Source of the DNA: Anaeroglomus sp964550565
GTDB taxonomy: Bacteria; Planctomycetota; Phycisphaerae; Sedimentisphaerales; Anaerohalosphaeraceae
Reading direction: 5' to 3'
Length of the DNA: 64,000 nucleotides
NCBI GenBank assembly: GCA_964550565.1
Contig: CAZKAI010000001.1
Span: forward strand, 23,384-87,383
The notes under the pieces were generated by a model, which was not told where the DNA came from, searched no databases, and saw only the letters and a program-made list of their open reading frames with translations. Positions 35,910 through 44,500 of the stretch are shown one piece after another (the stretch's first letter is position 1; each line of letters starts with the position of its first letter). The position numbers and the translations under genes were made by a program.

Positions 35910-38279
35910 ATGAACAAACATTTCTTTCTTTTAATCCTGGGAGTTGTTTTGTCTGCTGTTGCAATAGGGAGCTACTCCTATACCGTCAGCGGCAAGGTCT
36001 ATTATTCCGGCACCGGCACCATTGTTCCGGAACCCACCGTAACTCTTGAAATCGAATGGGTTTCAGGAGGATGGTCAAGCAGTACAAAAATAGGTGGCAA
36101 AGATGGATCATTTACATTCCCCACAACATCCGATACAGACCCTAAAGGCAAGAAGATGAGACTTAAGGCCTCCAAAAATTTTTCAGCCGGCAGTACAACA
36201 TGGATATGTGCCAGTTATTCTGAAAGCAAAAATGTCTGGATTTCAAGTACAATACAAATCAATCCGGATCTTGTGGTTCAGCTCAATCCATCCAATTTTG
36301 CTTCAGCGGGTATTCAGCCGCCCTTAACCGTAGCGGCTTATCTGGATAATCCTGCTCCGATTGCCATGGAGATATCCGGGTTTTATGTGCAATTGGCTTA
36401 CGATCCAGCCAAGATGAATTGTAACGGCATCGGGCCGGCGGATCCTCGGATTATGGTTAATTTCAATCTGCAGGAGGGAATGATTGAGGTTTGGGGTGAA
36501 GCGATGACCCCGGTCCCAATTCTTTTCAAAGAGAGCCCAACCTCGTTTTTTGATGTGTTTTTTGATGTGTTTGCGCCGGCTGACCCGGCAATTACTTCTG
36601 TTATTCTTGGAGAAAAAACAACGCTGTATCCATTCCCGCCGACAGGACAGGAAGGCATGATGCCTTGCCCATCCAGAACCGACATACTGATAGGTGAGCC
36701 GGTAAAAGCACAAGCCGGGGTGTATATCAACGGCTTTGGAGAATGGTCCCGGGCTTTGGAGGGACAAAGTCCGGATCCGGGAATTCGTCCGATGAGCATG
36801 ACCCAGTGGGAAGAGTACATGATGTACTGGAACAATCCCGATTCGGAAAAAGAAGGTGATCCGTATCCGAAAACAACATTTGTGCCCTGTGACAACGAAT
36901 ATGGTTCCGGATTATTATATGTCTGGCCGGGTGATCCCGCTAACGGTGCTGGCGGATCGGGAGGCATGCAGGATGCCGGACTTGTGATGGCCTGGATGCC
37001 GTCCGAAAGACCCTGGGAATCAGGGGAGTATGCCAGTGCATGGCGATTTGACTATGGCTGGGATCCGGATTTGACCAATTGCACCATTCAGGTGACCGTA
37101 ACTCCGCCTGCACCTCCGGCGGGAAGTCCGTCTCGCATCAATGCCGTATCGTTTTCAATTGTGGATATTGCCGGGAGGATGCGGACATGGTGGTGGGCCG
37201 TGCCGGCGGCTATCCCGCTGGGCGTTCCCACAACAGTGACGATTAATACCGCAATGGTGGGTATTAATGCTGCCACACCCGTTGCAACAGGGTATATGAA
37301 TGCGCCGGGCTTTGATTTGACTCGATCGCAATTCTTTGATGTCGATGAAAATTTCCAGTATGTCTTTGGTCAGCAGCCGGTTCCTCCGCCCGGACAGCAG
37401 CAGTTTATGGCGTGGAATTACTGGCATTGGCTCAGAGTGACCAAGAATACGCAGCCGCGGAAATGGTTCTATATCAAGTACGGTCAGCCTCCGGTAGCCA
37501 TAGGGGATGCTAATCCGCCTTTGATCAGAGGCTGGGATGAACCGTCGGTCTATTGGCCGCCGCAATATCCGATTATTGCGGATGACTGGCCCTGCAAAGA
37601 TGATCGACCCATCACCGATATCCACTGGTGGGGTTCGTTTGTCGGATGGACCAAGCCTTATCTGCCGAAGGTTTTACCCAGGGCTTTCCATCTGGGCATC
37701 TGGACGGATGTTCCTGCAGGGCAAGATGCACCCTACAGCCATCCGGGCAGATTAATCTGGGAGAATGTCTGTACGAGCTGGGTATGGAATTTTGCAGGAT
37801 ACGATGTGGATCCGCGATGCAGCTATCCGGATATGACCTGCCAAAAAGATGAGGCCTGCTTCCAGTTTACGCAGCTTCTGAGTGAAAACGAATGGTTCCA
37901 TCAAAAACCGCTGACCGATCCGGCCGTACCGAATATCTATTGGCTGAGTATCGCAGCGATTTATCCCCAGACTCCTGACGGTGTTCAGCCTGCCTATCCG
38001 TGGGGCTGGAAGACCCGTCCGCATAAGTTTAACGACGACGCGGTGCGGATTGCAAATACCGATATCTGGCCGATTAAACTGGGCGCCAACTATCTCAATG
38101 GGATTCCGATCCAGTTGCCGCCATGGCCGGTGGCTGACGGACAGTCGTGGGACATGGCCTTTGAGCTGAGTACCAACAAACCGACAATTCCTGCCAGTGC
38201 GGACCTGAATTACAGCGGCTTTGTGGATTTGGCCGACTTTGCTTTATTTGCCCAGCAATGGTTAACCTCACAACCATAA
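35910..38279 (+). CDS. Large secreted protein of unknown function with C-terminal dockerin-like motif
   Basis: 789 residues. Signal peptide (1-23, ending near GSYSY), then a carboxypeptidase-regulatory or SdrD-like beta-sandwich (about 24-100; VSGKVYYSGTGTI, DGSFTFPTTS). The middle is unrecognised. Residues about 540-755 carry DDWPCKDDRPITDIHWWGS and HLGIWTDVPAGQDAPYSHPG, a conserved-looking segment that occurs widely in planctomycete secreted proteins (possibly the DUF7901 type; not certain). The end is SGFVDLADFALFAQQWLTS, a dockerin-like motif. No enzyme active site is recognised. Strong AGGAGATAG ribosome-binding site. Followed by a terminator. Confidence 0.8.
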   Translation: MNKHFFLLILGVVLSAVAIGSYSYTVSGKVYYSGTGTIVPEPTVTLEIEWVSGGWSSSTKIGGKDGSFTFPTTSDTDPKGKKMRLKASKNFSAGSTTWICASYSESKNVWISSTIQINPDLVVQLNPSNFASAGIQPPLTVAAYLDNPAPIAMEISGFYVQLAYDPAKMNCNGIGPADPRIMVNFNLQEGMIEVWGEAMTPVPILFKESPTSFFDVFFDVFAPADPAITSVILGEKTTLYPFPPTGQEGMMPCPSRTDILIGEPVKAQAGVYINGFGEWSRALEGQSPDPGIRPMSMTQWEEYMMYWNNPDSEKEGDPYPKTTFVPCDNEYGSGLLYVWPGDPANGAGGSGGMQDAGLVMAWMPSERPWESGEYASAWRFDYGWDPDLTNCTIQVTVTPPAPPAGSPSRINAVSFSIVDIAGRMRTWWWAVPAAIPLGVPTTVTINTAMVGINAATPVATGYMNAPGFDLTRSQFFDVDENFQYVFGQQPVPPPGQQQFMAWNYWHWLRVTKNTQPRKWFYIKYGQPPVAIGDANPPLIRGWDEPSVYWPPQYPIIADDWPCKDDRPITDIHWWGSFVGWTKPYLPKVLPRAFHLGIWTDVPAGQDAPYSHPGRLIWENVCTSWVWNFAGYDVDPRCSYPDMTCQKDEACFQFTQLLSENEWFHQKPLTDPAVPNIYWLSIAAIYPQTPDGVQPAYPWGWKTRPHKFNDDAVRIANTDIWPIKLGANYLNGIPIQLPPWPVADGQSWDMAFELSTNKPTIPASADLNYSGFVDLADFALFAQQWLTSQP

Positions 38280-38333
38280 AAGGGCATTATTCTGTGAGCG
38301 AGAGGTGATGCGAGTGAGGGGAGAAACTGTTGA

Positions 38334-38368
38334 AAAGCCGGATCTGATGGATGGATCCGGCTTTCTTT
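38334..38368 (+). terminator. Intrinsic terminator after the large secreted-protein gene
   Basis: AAAGCCGGATC (38334-38344) and GATCCGGCTTT (38354-38364) make a perfect 11-bp stem with a 9-base loop, followed by CTTT; 55 bases after the stop codon. Confidence 0.8.
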
Positions 38369-38525
38369 CTAAATAAATGCAGTAATTCATCATTTGGCTG
38401 CTTGTATTTCATTTGTTATATTTTAGTATCAATACTGATACGGGGGTTAGAATTTGGGAAATTGATTCAAAGTATAGTTGTAATATCCTTTGTTCTACTA
38501 TGATTTCCATACCTCGTTTGGCCCA

Positions 38526-38558
38526 GTCCGGATCGGTGCGCCCATCGCCGATCCGGAC
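38526..38558. repeat. Perfect 11-bp inverted repeat, hairpin-forming
   Basis: GTCCGGATCGG and CCGATCCGGAC with an 11-base loop, GC-rich in an otherwise AT-rich stretch. There is no T-run, so it does not look like a terminator. It could be an operator, an RNA structure or a recombination remnant. Confidence 0.5.
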
Positions 38559-38651
38559 ACGCCTTATCTTGATTTTTCCGCAACCCCGTCCTCAATCCTC
38601 TTGCATAATGGTATGTTGAATTTAATAATTACTAATACCGGTTTGTTTCTT

Positions 38652-38761
38652 TTTTTCAACATTTCCTGTTTTCCTTGAATTATCCAAATTAAAGGCCTAT
38701 AAAAACAAATTATTTGACATTAATATAAGATGGAATGTTGAAAAATATCAACAAAACAGGA
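38652..38761 (+). repeat. Two interleaved inverted-repeat pairs, pseudoknot-like
   Basis: TTTTTCAACAT (38652-38662) pairs with ATGTTGAAAAA (38735-38745), and TCCTGTTTT (38664-38672) pairs with AAAACAGGA (38753-38761). The order A-B-A'-B' cannot fold as one hairpin but can form a pseudoknot. The base composition is biased to A and T, so chance is possible. Confidence 0.3.
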
Positions 38762-38845
38762 CATTTTTATTTTATAATATTTTAGAAAAGATGTGTTATT
38801 GTGCCCATAAGTTGTTTTAAATCAATATGTTAAACATGTATTCAA

Positions 38846-39019
38846 TTGACAGTCATTGTCTTTCCGGTATCTGGCATGGTCATTGCATCTTTCAATGAAG
38901 TTTCATCGTGAAGCATTATATTGCTGGCTTTGAATGCGATGAAGAGGGTAATGACTCCGACTCAGCTTCGGAAGAGGGTGTAGTGGAGCCGTTTTCAAGG
39001 ATTCGGCTCCTCTTTTTTT
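38846..39019 (+). ncRNA. Candidate small RNA with its own promoter and terminator
   Basis: TTGACA (38846-38851), a 16-base spacer and TATCTG (38868-38873) resemble a sigma70 promoter. The predicted transcript of about 140 bases has no good open frame. It can form a stem from TTTCATCG (38901-38908) and CGATGAA (38937-38943) with an inner AGCA/TGCT helix, and ends in an intrinsic terminator. It may be a free small RNA or an attenuator leader of the thiE gene 48 bases downstream. No known RNA family was recognised. Confidence 0.4.
38985..39018 (+). terminator. Intrinsic terminator upstream of thiE
   Basis: GGAGCCG (38985-38991) and CGGCTCC (39004-39010) form a 7-bp stem with a 12-base loop followed by TCTTTTTTT, a textbook rho-independent terminator. 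Confidence 0.85.
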
Positions 39020-39032
39020 GCGCAAAAATCCT

Positions 39033-39059
39033 TTGATTTGCCTGTCATATCGCTATAAT
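39033..39059 (+). promoter_or_regulatory. Predicted thiE promoter, possibly giving a leaderless mRNA
   Basis: TTGATT (39033-39038) and TATAAT (39054-39059) lie 15 bases apart, or 16 using TTTGAT. The -10 box ends seven bases before the ATG at 39067, so transcription would start at or next to the start codon. Confidence 0.45.
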
Positions 39060-39066
39060 TCCGGGT

Positions 39067-40128
39067 ATGGAAAAAGCCGTTTACCGAATTTTGGATGCCA
39101 ATTTTAACCGTGCCAGGGAAGCCCTGCGGGGCATGGAGGAATATTGCCGGTTTGTTCTCAATAATTCCACCCTCTCCGGCCGGGTAAAAGCCCTGCGTCA
39201 CGCGCTGTGTCAGGCGGCGGCACAACTGGAGCAGGGTAAATTGCTCTGTTCGCGTGATTCGCAAAATGATGTTGGCCAGGCACTTCGTTTTGATGGACAA
39301 ATGAAGCGTGTCAGCCTCGAGGATTGTTTTGTTGCTTCTGCCAAACGCATCACAGAAGCCCTGCGCGCCCTGGCTGAGGTTGGTCAGACGCTGTCACCAT
39401 CTTTGTATGACGCCTTTGAAAAGCTCCGCTTTGATGCATATACCCTTGAAAAAGATATTTATATTGCTGGATTTGGTTATTTGCGAATGAACAAAGTCAG
39501 GCTCTATGTGCTGCTGACGGTAAAAACCCAGCAGGATAAACAAACACTACCGGAATTAACAAGGGCCTGCATAGCTGGCGGGGCGGACTGCCTGCAGCTT
39601 CGTTGTAAGGGATTCCCTGATCGGGACGTAATGAATCTTTCGGAGACCTTTGCGGATTTATGCCGAAAGGGTGATGTTCTGAGCATTATCAATGACAGCC
39701 CGGATATCGCAATTCTCAGCGAGGCGGATGGCGTCCATCTGGGGCAGGAAGATATCACTGTAGAAAAAGTCCGGCGGCTGCAGCCGCGTCCTCTGATTGC
39801 AGGGATCAGTACACATAATGTTGAACAATTGCGTCAGGCAGTCACACAGCCGTGTGATTATGTAGCGCTTGGGCCTGTATTTGCAACCCAAACCAAATCC
39901 CATGAACCCGCAGCGGGACTTTCTTATCTGAATCAGGCCATGGACGTCCTCAAACAATGTTCGATGAGTCATGTTGCAATTGGCGGCATAACATTGGACA
40001 ATGTACATCAGGTACTAGAACAAGGTGTCCACTGCATTGCTGTATGCGGAGCAATATGCTCTGCCGAGTCTCCCGAGAAGGCCTGCCGGGATTTTAAACG
40101 CGTATTAGACTCTTTTGTGACACATTAA
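39067..40128 (+). CDS. thiE: ThiD2-ThiE fusion, thiamine-phosphate synthase
   Basis: 353 residues. The C-terminal half (about 145-350) is a ThiE TIM barrel: GGADCLQLRCKG, IINDSPDIAILSEADGVHLGQED, ISTHNVEQLRQAV, ALGPVFATQTKSHEPA and VAIGGITLDNV. It joins HMP-PP and thiazole phosphate to thiamine phosphate. The N-terminal half (1-135; RILDANFNRAREALRGMEEY, DCFVASAKRITEALRALAEV) matches the ThiD2 domain, which in other bacteria is an HMP-phosphate kinase fused to ThiE. No ribosome-binding site is visible, in line with a leaderless transcript. No other thi genes are nearby. Confidence 0.92.
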   Translation: MEKAVYRILDANFNRAREALRGMEEYCRFVLNNSTLSGRVKALRHALCQAAAQLEQGKLLCSRDSQNDVGQALRFDGQMKRVSLEDCFVASAKRITEALRALAEVGQTLSPSLYDAFEKLRFDAYTLEKDIYIAGFGYLRMNKVRLYVLLTVKTQQDKQTLPELTRACIAGGADCLQLRCKGFPDRDVMNLSETFADLCRKGDVLSIINDSPDIAILSEADGVHLGQEDITVEKVRRLQPRPLIAGISTHNVEQLRQAVTQPCDYVALGPVFATQTKSHEPAAGLSYLNQAMDVLKQCSMSHVAIGGITLDNVHQVLEQGVHCIAVCGAICSAESPEKACRDFKRVLDSFVTH

Positions 40129-40796
40129 ATTAGGAAATATTACTGAATTTAAGGTCTTAATTCTGCTGGATTTTTCACTTTATAAACACGTTATCCACGA
40201 AAAATTAACACCAAAAATAAACCAGATATATTAATGCGACTATTGAATTAAATTATGCCATTTATACATACTGGTCGGTATATAAATTAATAAGCAAATC
40301 TGATGATGATTGTATATTATTATAAATAAATAACTTATAGTATGTATGCAGCGTTCATGCAAAGCATAAAGCTTTTTTCATCCGGCCCAAGAGGTCTTCA
40401 AAGTTCTATTTAGAGATAAAAAAAATCATCTAATGAGTCTTGATGGATAAGTTTTTCACAAGTTTTCCACAAAAACCTTTTTCATTCCATAGTTAAATTG
40501 AAACAGGATGCATATAATCAATAATTTCTCGACGCATGAGACCCTTTATTCAAACTTTTATAAATGCTTATCTGGCAAGACGATAATATCGAAAAGGAAC
40601 AATATAGAAGACTAAGATGGTCCTGAAAAGTTATTCTGGAAGCAAATATTTACAGGCTTCAGCGATAAAATGGGGGAATGGGATTGATTTCATTAAAGTC
40701 AAAATCGTATAATGTATTCATACTATTCTTCATGATTTTCACTTATTTTCAAGCTCAAGTCGATACAAAAAGAGAGGTTCGGTCAGGAGAGGTACG
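40129..40796. other. AT-rich intergenic region with DnaA-box-like 9-mers
   Basis: 668 bases without a plausible gene. It contains TTATCCACG (40191-40199), TTTTTCACA (40452-40460) and TTTTCCACA (40463-40471), each one or two changes from the TTATCCACA DnaA box, and long A/T tracts. AAAGC-ataaa-GCTTTTTT near 40370 is a weak terminator-like hairpin. AGGAGAGG at 40784-40791 is the ribosome-binding site of the next gene. An origin role is only a guess, since no dnaA, dnaN or gidA gene is near. Confidence 0.35.
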
Positions 40797-41528
40797 ATGC
40801 GACACATACAAATCATTTCATATATCATCGTAATTGGACTGGCAAGTCTTGTTTTTGCGGACACATTTGAATTGCGTTTCTCGGCCGTGATCGAGGACGA
40901 ATCCGAAGATGTATTTCCGGGTTCTTATGCGGCTTTGGGATACAGCAATACATCAAGTCCGCCTTTTTCACTTCATTCCTTGCAGCAGCCACCGCCGCCG
41001 CCTTCACGAAGTTATGTGCAGATTATAAAGCAGTCTGAATCTGCGGAATGGATTCGTGAAAGTCAGGAGTATGATTCCGAAGGCATCGACCTGCTGTATT
41101 CCATGACATTGATGGGGCATGATGCCAATGAGCCGGACCTGGCCGGGAAAAGTGTTCTGACGCTTCATAATCCCGAGGTTTTAACTCAGATACCCGGACA
41201 AAGTCTGCTGTACCTGCGGCAATATGACAGGGCCGGCAATTTTGTCCAGAGTTATGACCTCCTGAATCCCGCCAATCATATCATAGAATGGGAGGTTGGG
41301 GATGCGGTGGGGCAATACGCATCATTTGATTTGCTGCTTCTGGACAAGTGCCTGGCGGCGGATTTGGTAATCAATGATTTCATTGATTTTCATGATTTTA
41401 CTGCACTGGCAGGTCAGTGGCAGAATGCCGGCCATGAACTTTTGTCGGATATTTACTGGGACGACAAAGTGGATATCCTGGATCTTTCCATTCTGGCTGA
41501 ACAGTGGCTTTGTTCCTGCCTGCAATAA
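40797..41528 (+). CDS. Small secreted protein with duplicated dockerin-like C-terminus
   Basis: 243 residues. Signal peptide (1-21, VFADT), an unrecognised beta-rich body with a short proline tract (QQPPPPPSRSY, about 62-72), and two C-terminal dockerin-like repeats: DFIDFHDFTALAGQWQ and DKVDILDLSILAEQWL. The start has AGGAGAGG six bases upstream. The next gene, the 1,915-residue protein, starts 63 bases later on the same strand, so the two may be cotranscribed. Function unknown. Confidence 0.82.
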   Translation: MRHIQIISYIIVIGLASLVFADTFELRFSAVIEDESEDVFPGSYAALGYSNTSSPPFSLHSLQQPPPPPSRSYVQIIKQSESAEWIRESQEYDSEGIDLLYSMTLMGHDANEPDLAGKSVLTLHNPEVLTQIPGQSLLYLRQYDRAGNFVQSYDLLNPANHIIEWEVGDAVGQYASFDLLLLDKCLAADLVINDFIDFHDFTALAGQWQNAGHELLSDIYWDDKVDILDLSILAEQWLCSCLQ

Positions 41529-41591
41529 CCGACCATAAAGATGATATACAACCGGCAGAATATCTGCCAGTTGCCAAGAGAGAGGTGGATT

Positions 41592-44500
41592 ATGAAATCC
41601 TTAAAAAAATATCCGGAATGGCTGGTTGCAGGACTATGGATGTGTATTTCGGTGTTGGGTTTTGGTGACAATACCGGCCTGATTCAACTGAATAAAGACG
41701 CCCTCAATCCGCTTGAAACCCTCCAAATCACGGTCTTTGATGTGAATGATATCTGTCAGATTTATGTGACGAATCCTGTTGGGATTGTCCAGACATTTTC
41801 CGGTACCATTCAGTCCGACCAATGCACAGCCAATTATGTTCCCAATTATCTGCCGGGAATCTATGAAATTTATGCTCAAACGACCGGGCCGATTCCCCAG
41901 ACCGAGACGGATACATTTACCGTGTCTTATGCACAGGACACGCTGGCAATCAGCAACTGGCAATGCAATCAAAGCAGTTATGCTCCCGGCCGGGAGATGG
42001 CATTTACGTTTAATCTGACCGATGCATTAAGTCAGCCGGTATCGGGGTTGTCTTCTCAGCTTACAGATACGCGAACGGATGTCACCGGCGGCGGAATTTT
42101 CATAATGCGTCGTATACTTCTTATTCATGAAGACGGCACTGCCATCGCACGGCTTCAAATATATTTTGATACCACCGGCGGATGGTCCGACATTTATGCA
42201 GGAACACAGGTCCGCATCGGTTTATTTAACACCGATGGTTCGACACCCCTGAACGGCCAGATTCTCCGAACGGCAGGATTCGAAAATAACGGCGGTAATT
42301 ATCTGTCTTCGACTCTGACGGATACGGAATGGACGGTCCGGGTGGACAGCGGCTTTGCCGGCAGCGATAAGATTGCTTATCTGGATTTCGAGGTGCCCCC
42401 GACGGCGTCCGTTTCAGACATTCTGTTCTCGGTCGATTATATTAGATATTACTACAATCCGAGTTGGGCGGATCGCATTTATATCGGCGAACAATACATT
42501 GCCCCCTCTCAATCTGGAATGGAATTAACCACCGGTTCGGCATTTGGAACGCTGGGGAGATTCCCGATTTATCTGCCGATGACACCCAACGAAAACGGCC
42601 TGTTGTATTACCGCCTCCAGACCAATCAGACCATCGGTGAGCAAACGATTAACAGTGGGACAATCGCTGAAAATGCAGGCCTCTACACCAATTGCTGGGT
42701 GTGGCAGGATTATATTAATACCACAGCTTATTTTTCAGTCTATGCAGATAAATGGGGCTATAGTCATGCCTATTCCGGGGCGATAGAAATCGGTCCCGAT
42801 GGCGAGACGAACCAGGCCAGCCTTGCTATCAGTAATTTCACATCCAATACAAACACCTACTTCCCCGGCGATACCCTCGATTTCAGTTTTTCGCTGATGG
42901 ATTCGCAGAGCCAGCCTGTCAGCGGATTTACGGGCGTATTCGAAGATCCGATTCCAGAAAAGACCGGCGGGGCGCTGTATATTCTCCGCCAGTTCCGAGA
43001 TGCCCAGCCGGATGGTTCTTCGGTGGCCCGGCTTTTGTGTTACTTTGACACAACCGGGGGCTGGTCGGATATCTATGCCGGTACGACTGTCCAGATTCGC
43101 CTGTATGACAAAGATGGCGTGACGCCGCTGGATGAGGCTGTGACGGTAACACAGGGATTTTTGAATAACGATGATGCAAAATTGTCCTCTCAATTAACAG
43201 ACAATCTATGGATCGTCCAGGTTGACAGCAATTTTACAGGCAGTGATAAGATTGCCTATTTGGAATTTGCAATTCCGACCACGCATTCGGTCTCGGATAT
43301 TGTATTTTCGGTGGAACGCATACTGTATTTCCGCAACTCCGGCTGGGGCGATGAGATTTATATTACCACCGCAAGGGCGACCGAATCGAATTTCCCGATT
43401 AATATTCTGGGACAGATTGAATTCACCGAAGGCAGCACCTTTCCCGGCCTGGGCCAGATGCCGGTCAAGCTGACCTTGAATCCGAATCCCAATGGATTTG
43501 TTTTCTATCACTTCAGCAGCCTGGATATTCCGGAAAACAATATTAACTTTGGAACCCTGTCATCGGTCGGGAATCTGTATCATAACCTGTTTCGCTGGAA
43601 TGATTATCTGGTGACGACCGCGGATGTCTTTTGTTATGCCGATGGCTGGAAGTATTCCAATCATACGGTTTCCCCGGTGGTCAATCTGGCATTTGATACT
43701 TCGCCAAGGGAAAGACTGATTAAGGATTATGCTCTCGATAAGCGCGGCTATACATTGAATGAGACGCGAAAATTAAGTGCCACTGTTGAAGATGGCTACG
43801 GCAACCCGAAAAGTGATTTAACCTTCAAAGAGGCCATAACCGATTCCAACAGCGGCAAATTATCCATTGTCAGTCAGCATGTACGGACGACTCCCGTGGG
43901 TCTGAGTATTCTGCGATTACTGATGCATTTTGACACGACCGGCAGTTGGTCGGATATTTATTCAGGTACGCAGGTGAAGCTGTCCCTGTACGGTCCGGAT
44001 GGAAAATCGGCCGTTCCTGCAGCGATTCAGATTGCCCCGGGTTCTCAAAACGCTGAGGGATTTCTGACTTCAACGCTGACGAATAACAGCGGCATTTATG
44101 CGTGGACAGTCGATGTGGTTCAGAATTTCGCATCCTCCGACCGGCTTGTCTGGCTGGACTTTCTGATTCCCGACCCCATGAGCGGATCAGCGGTTGTCTA
44201 TGCAGTAGATTATATCAAGTATAATTGCAATGGAAGCTGGGCCGATGCCATCACCATCAAAAACCAGACTGTGGCCATGGCGAACTTCCCACAGAATTAC
44301 ACCAAGCAGTATGAGTTTACCACAGGCTCCATATTTGGCACGTTCGGGCGTTTCCCGCTATATCTTACACTCAACCCGGGCGACGGGGCGATTTATCCCA
44401 AGATGATTGCATCGCGGGATGAGACATTAAGCGGGGCGATGTCGGTCGCATCAGGACGCTATACGTACAGCCAGCAGTTGACCGATGCCGGCATCGATTA

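Noticed and set aside
38846..39066. TPP riboswitch before thiE
   Set aside because: The conserved CUGAGA and ACCUGAUCUGGAUAAUGCCAGCG-type core elements are not present, and the gene may be leaderless.
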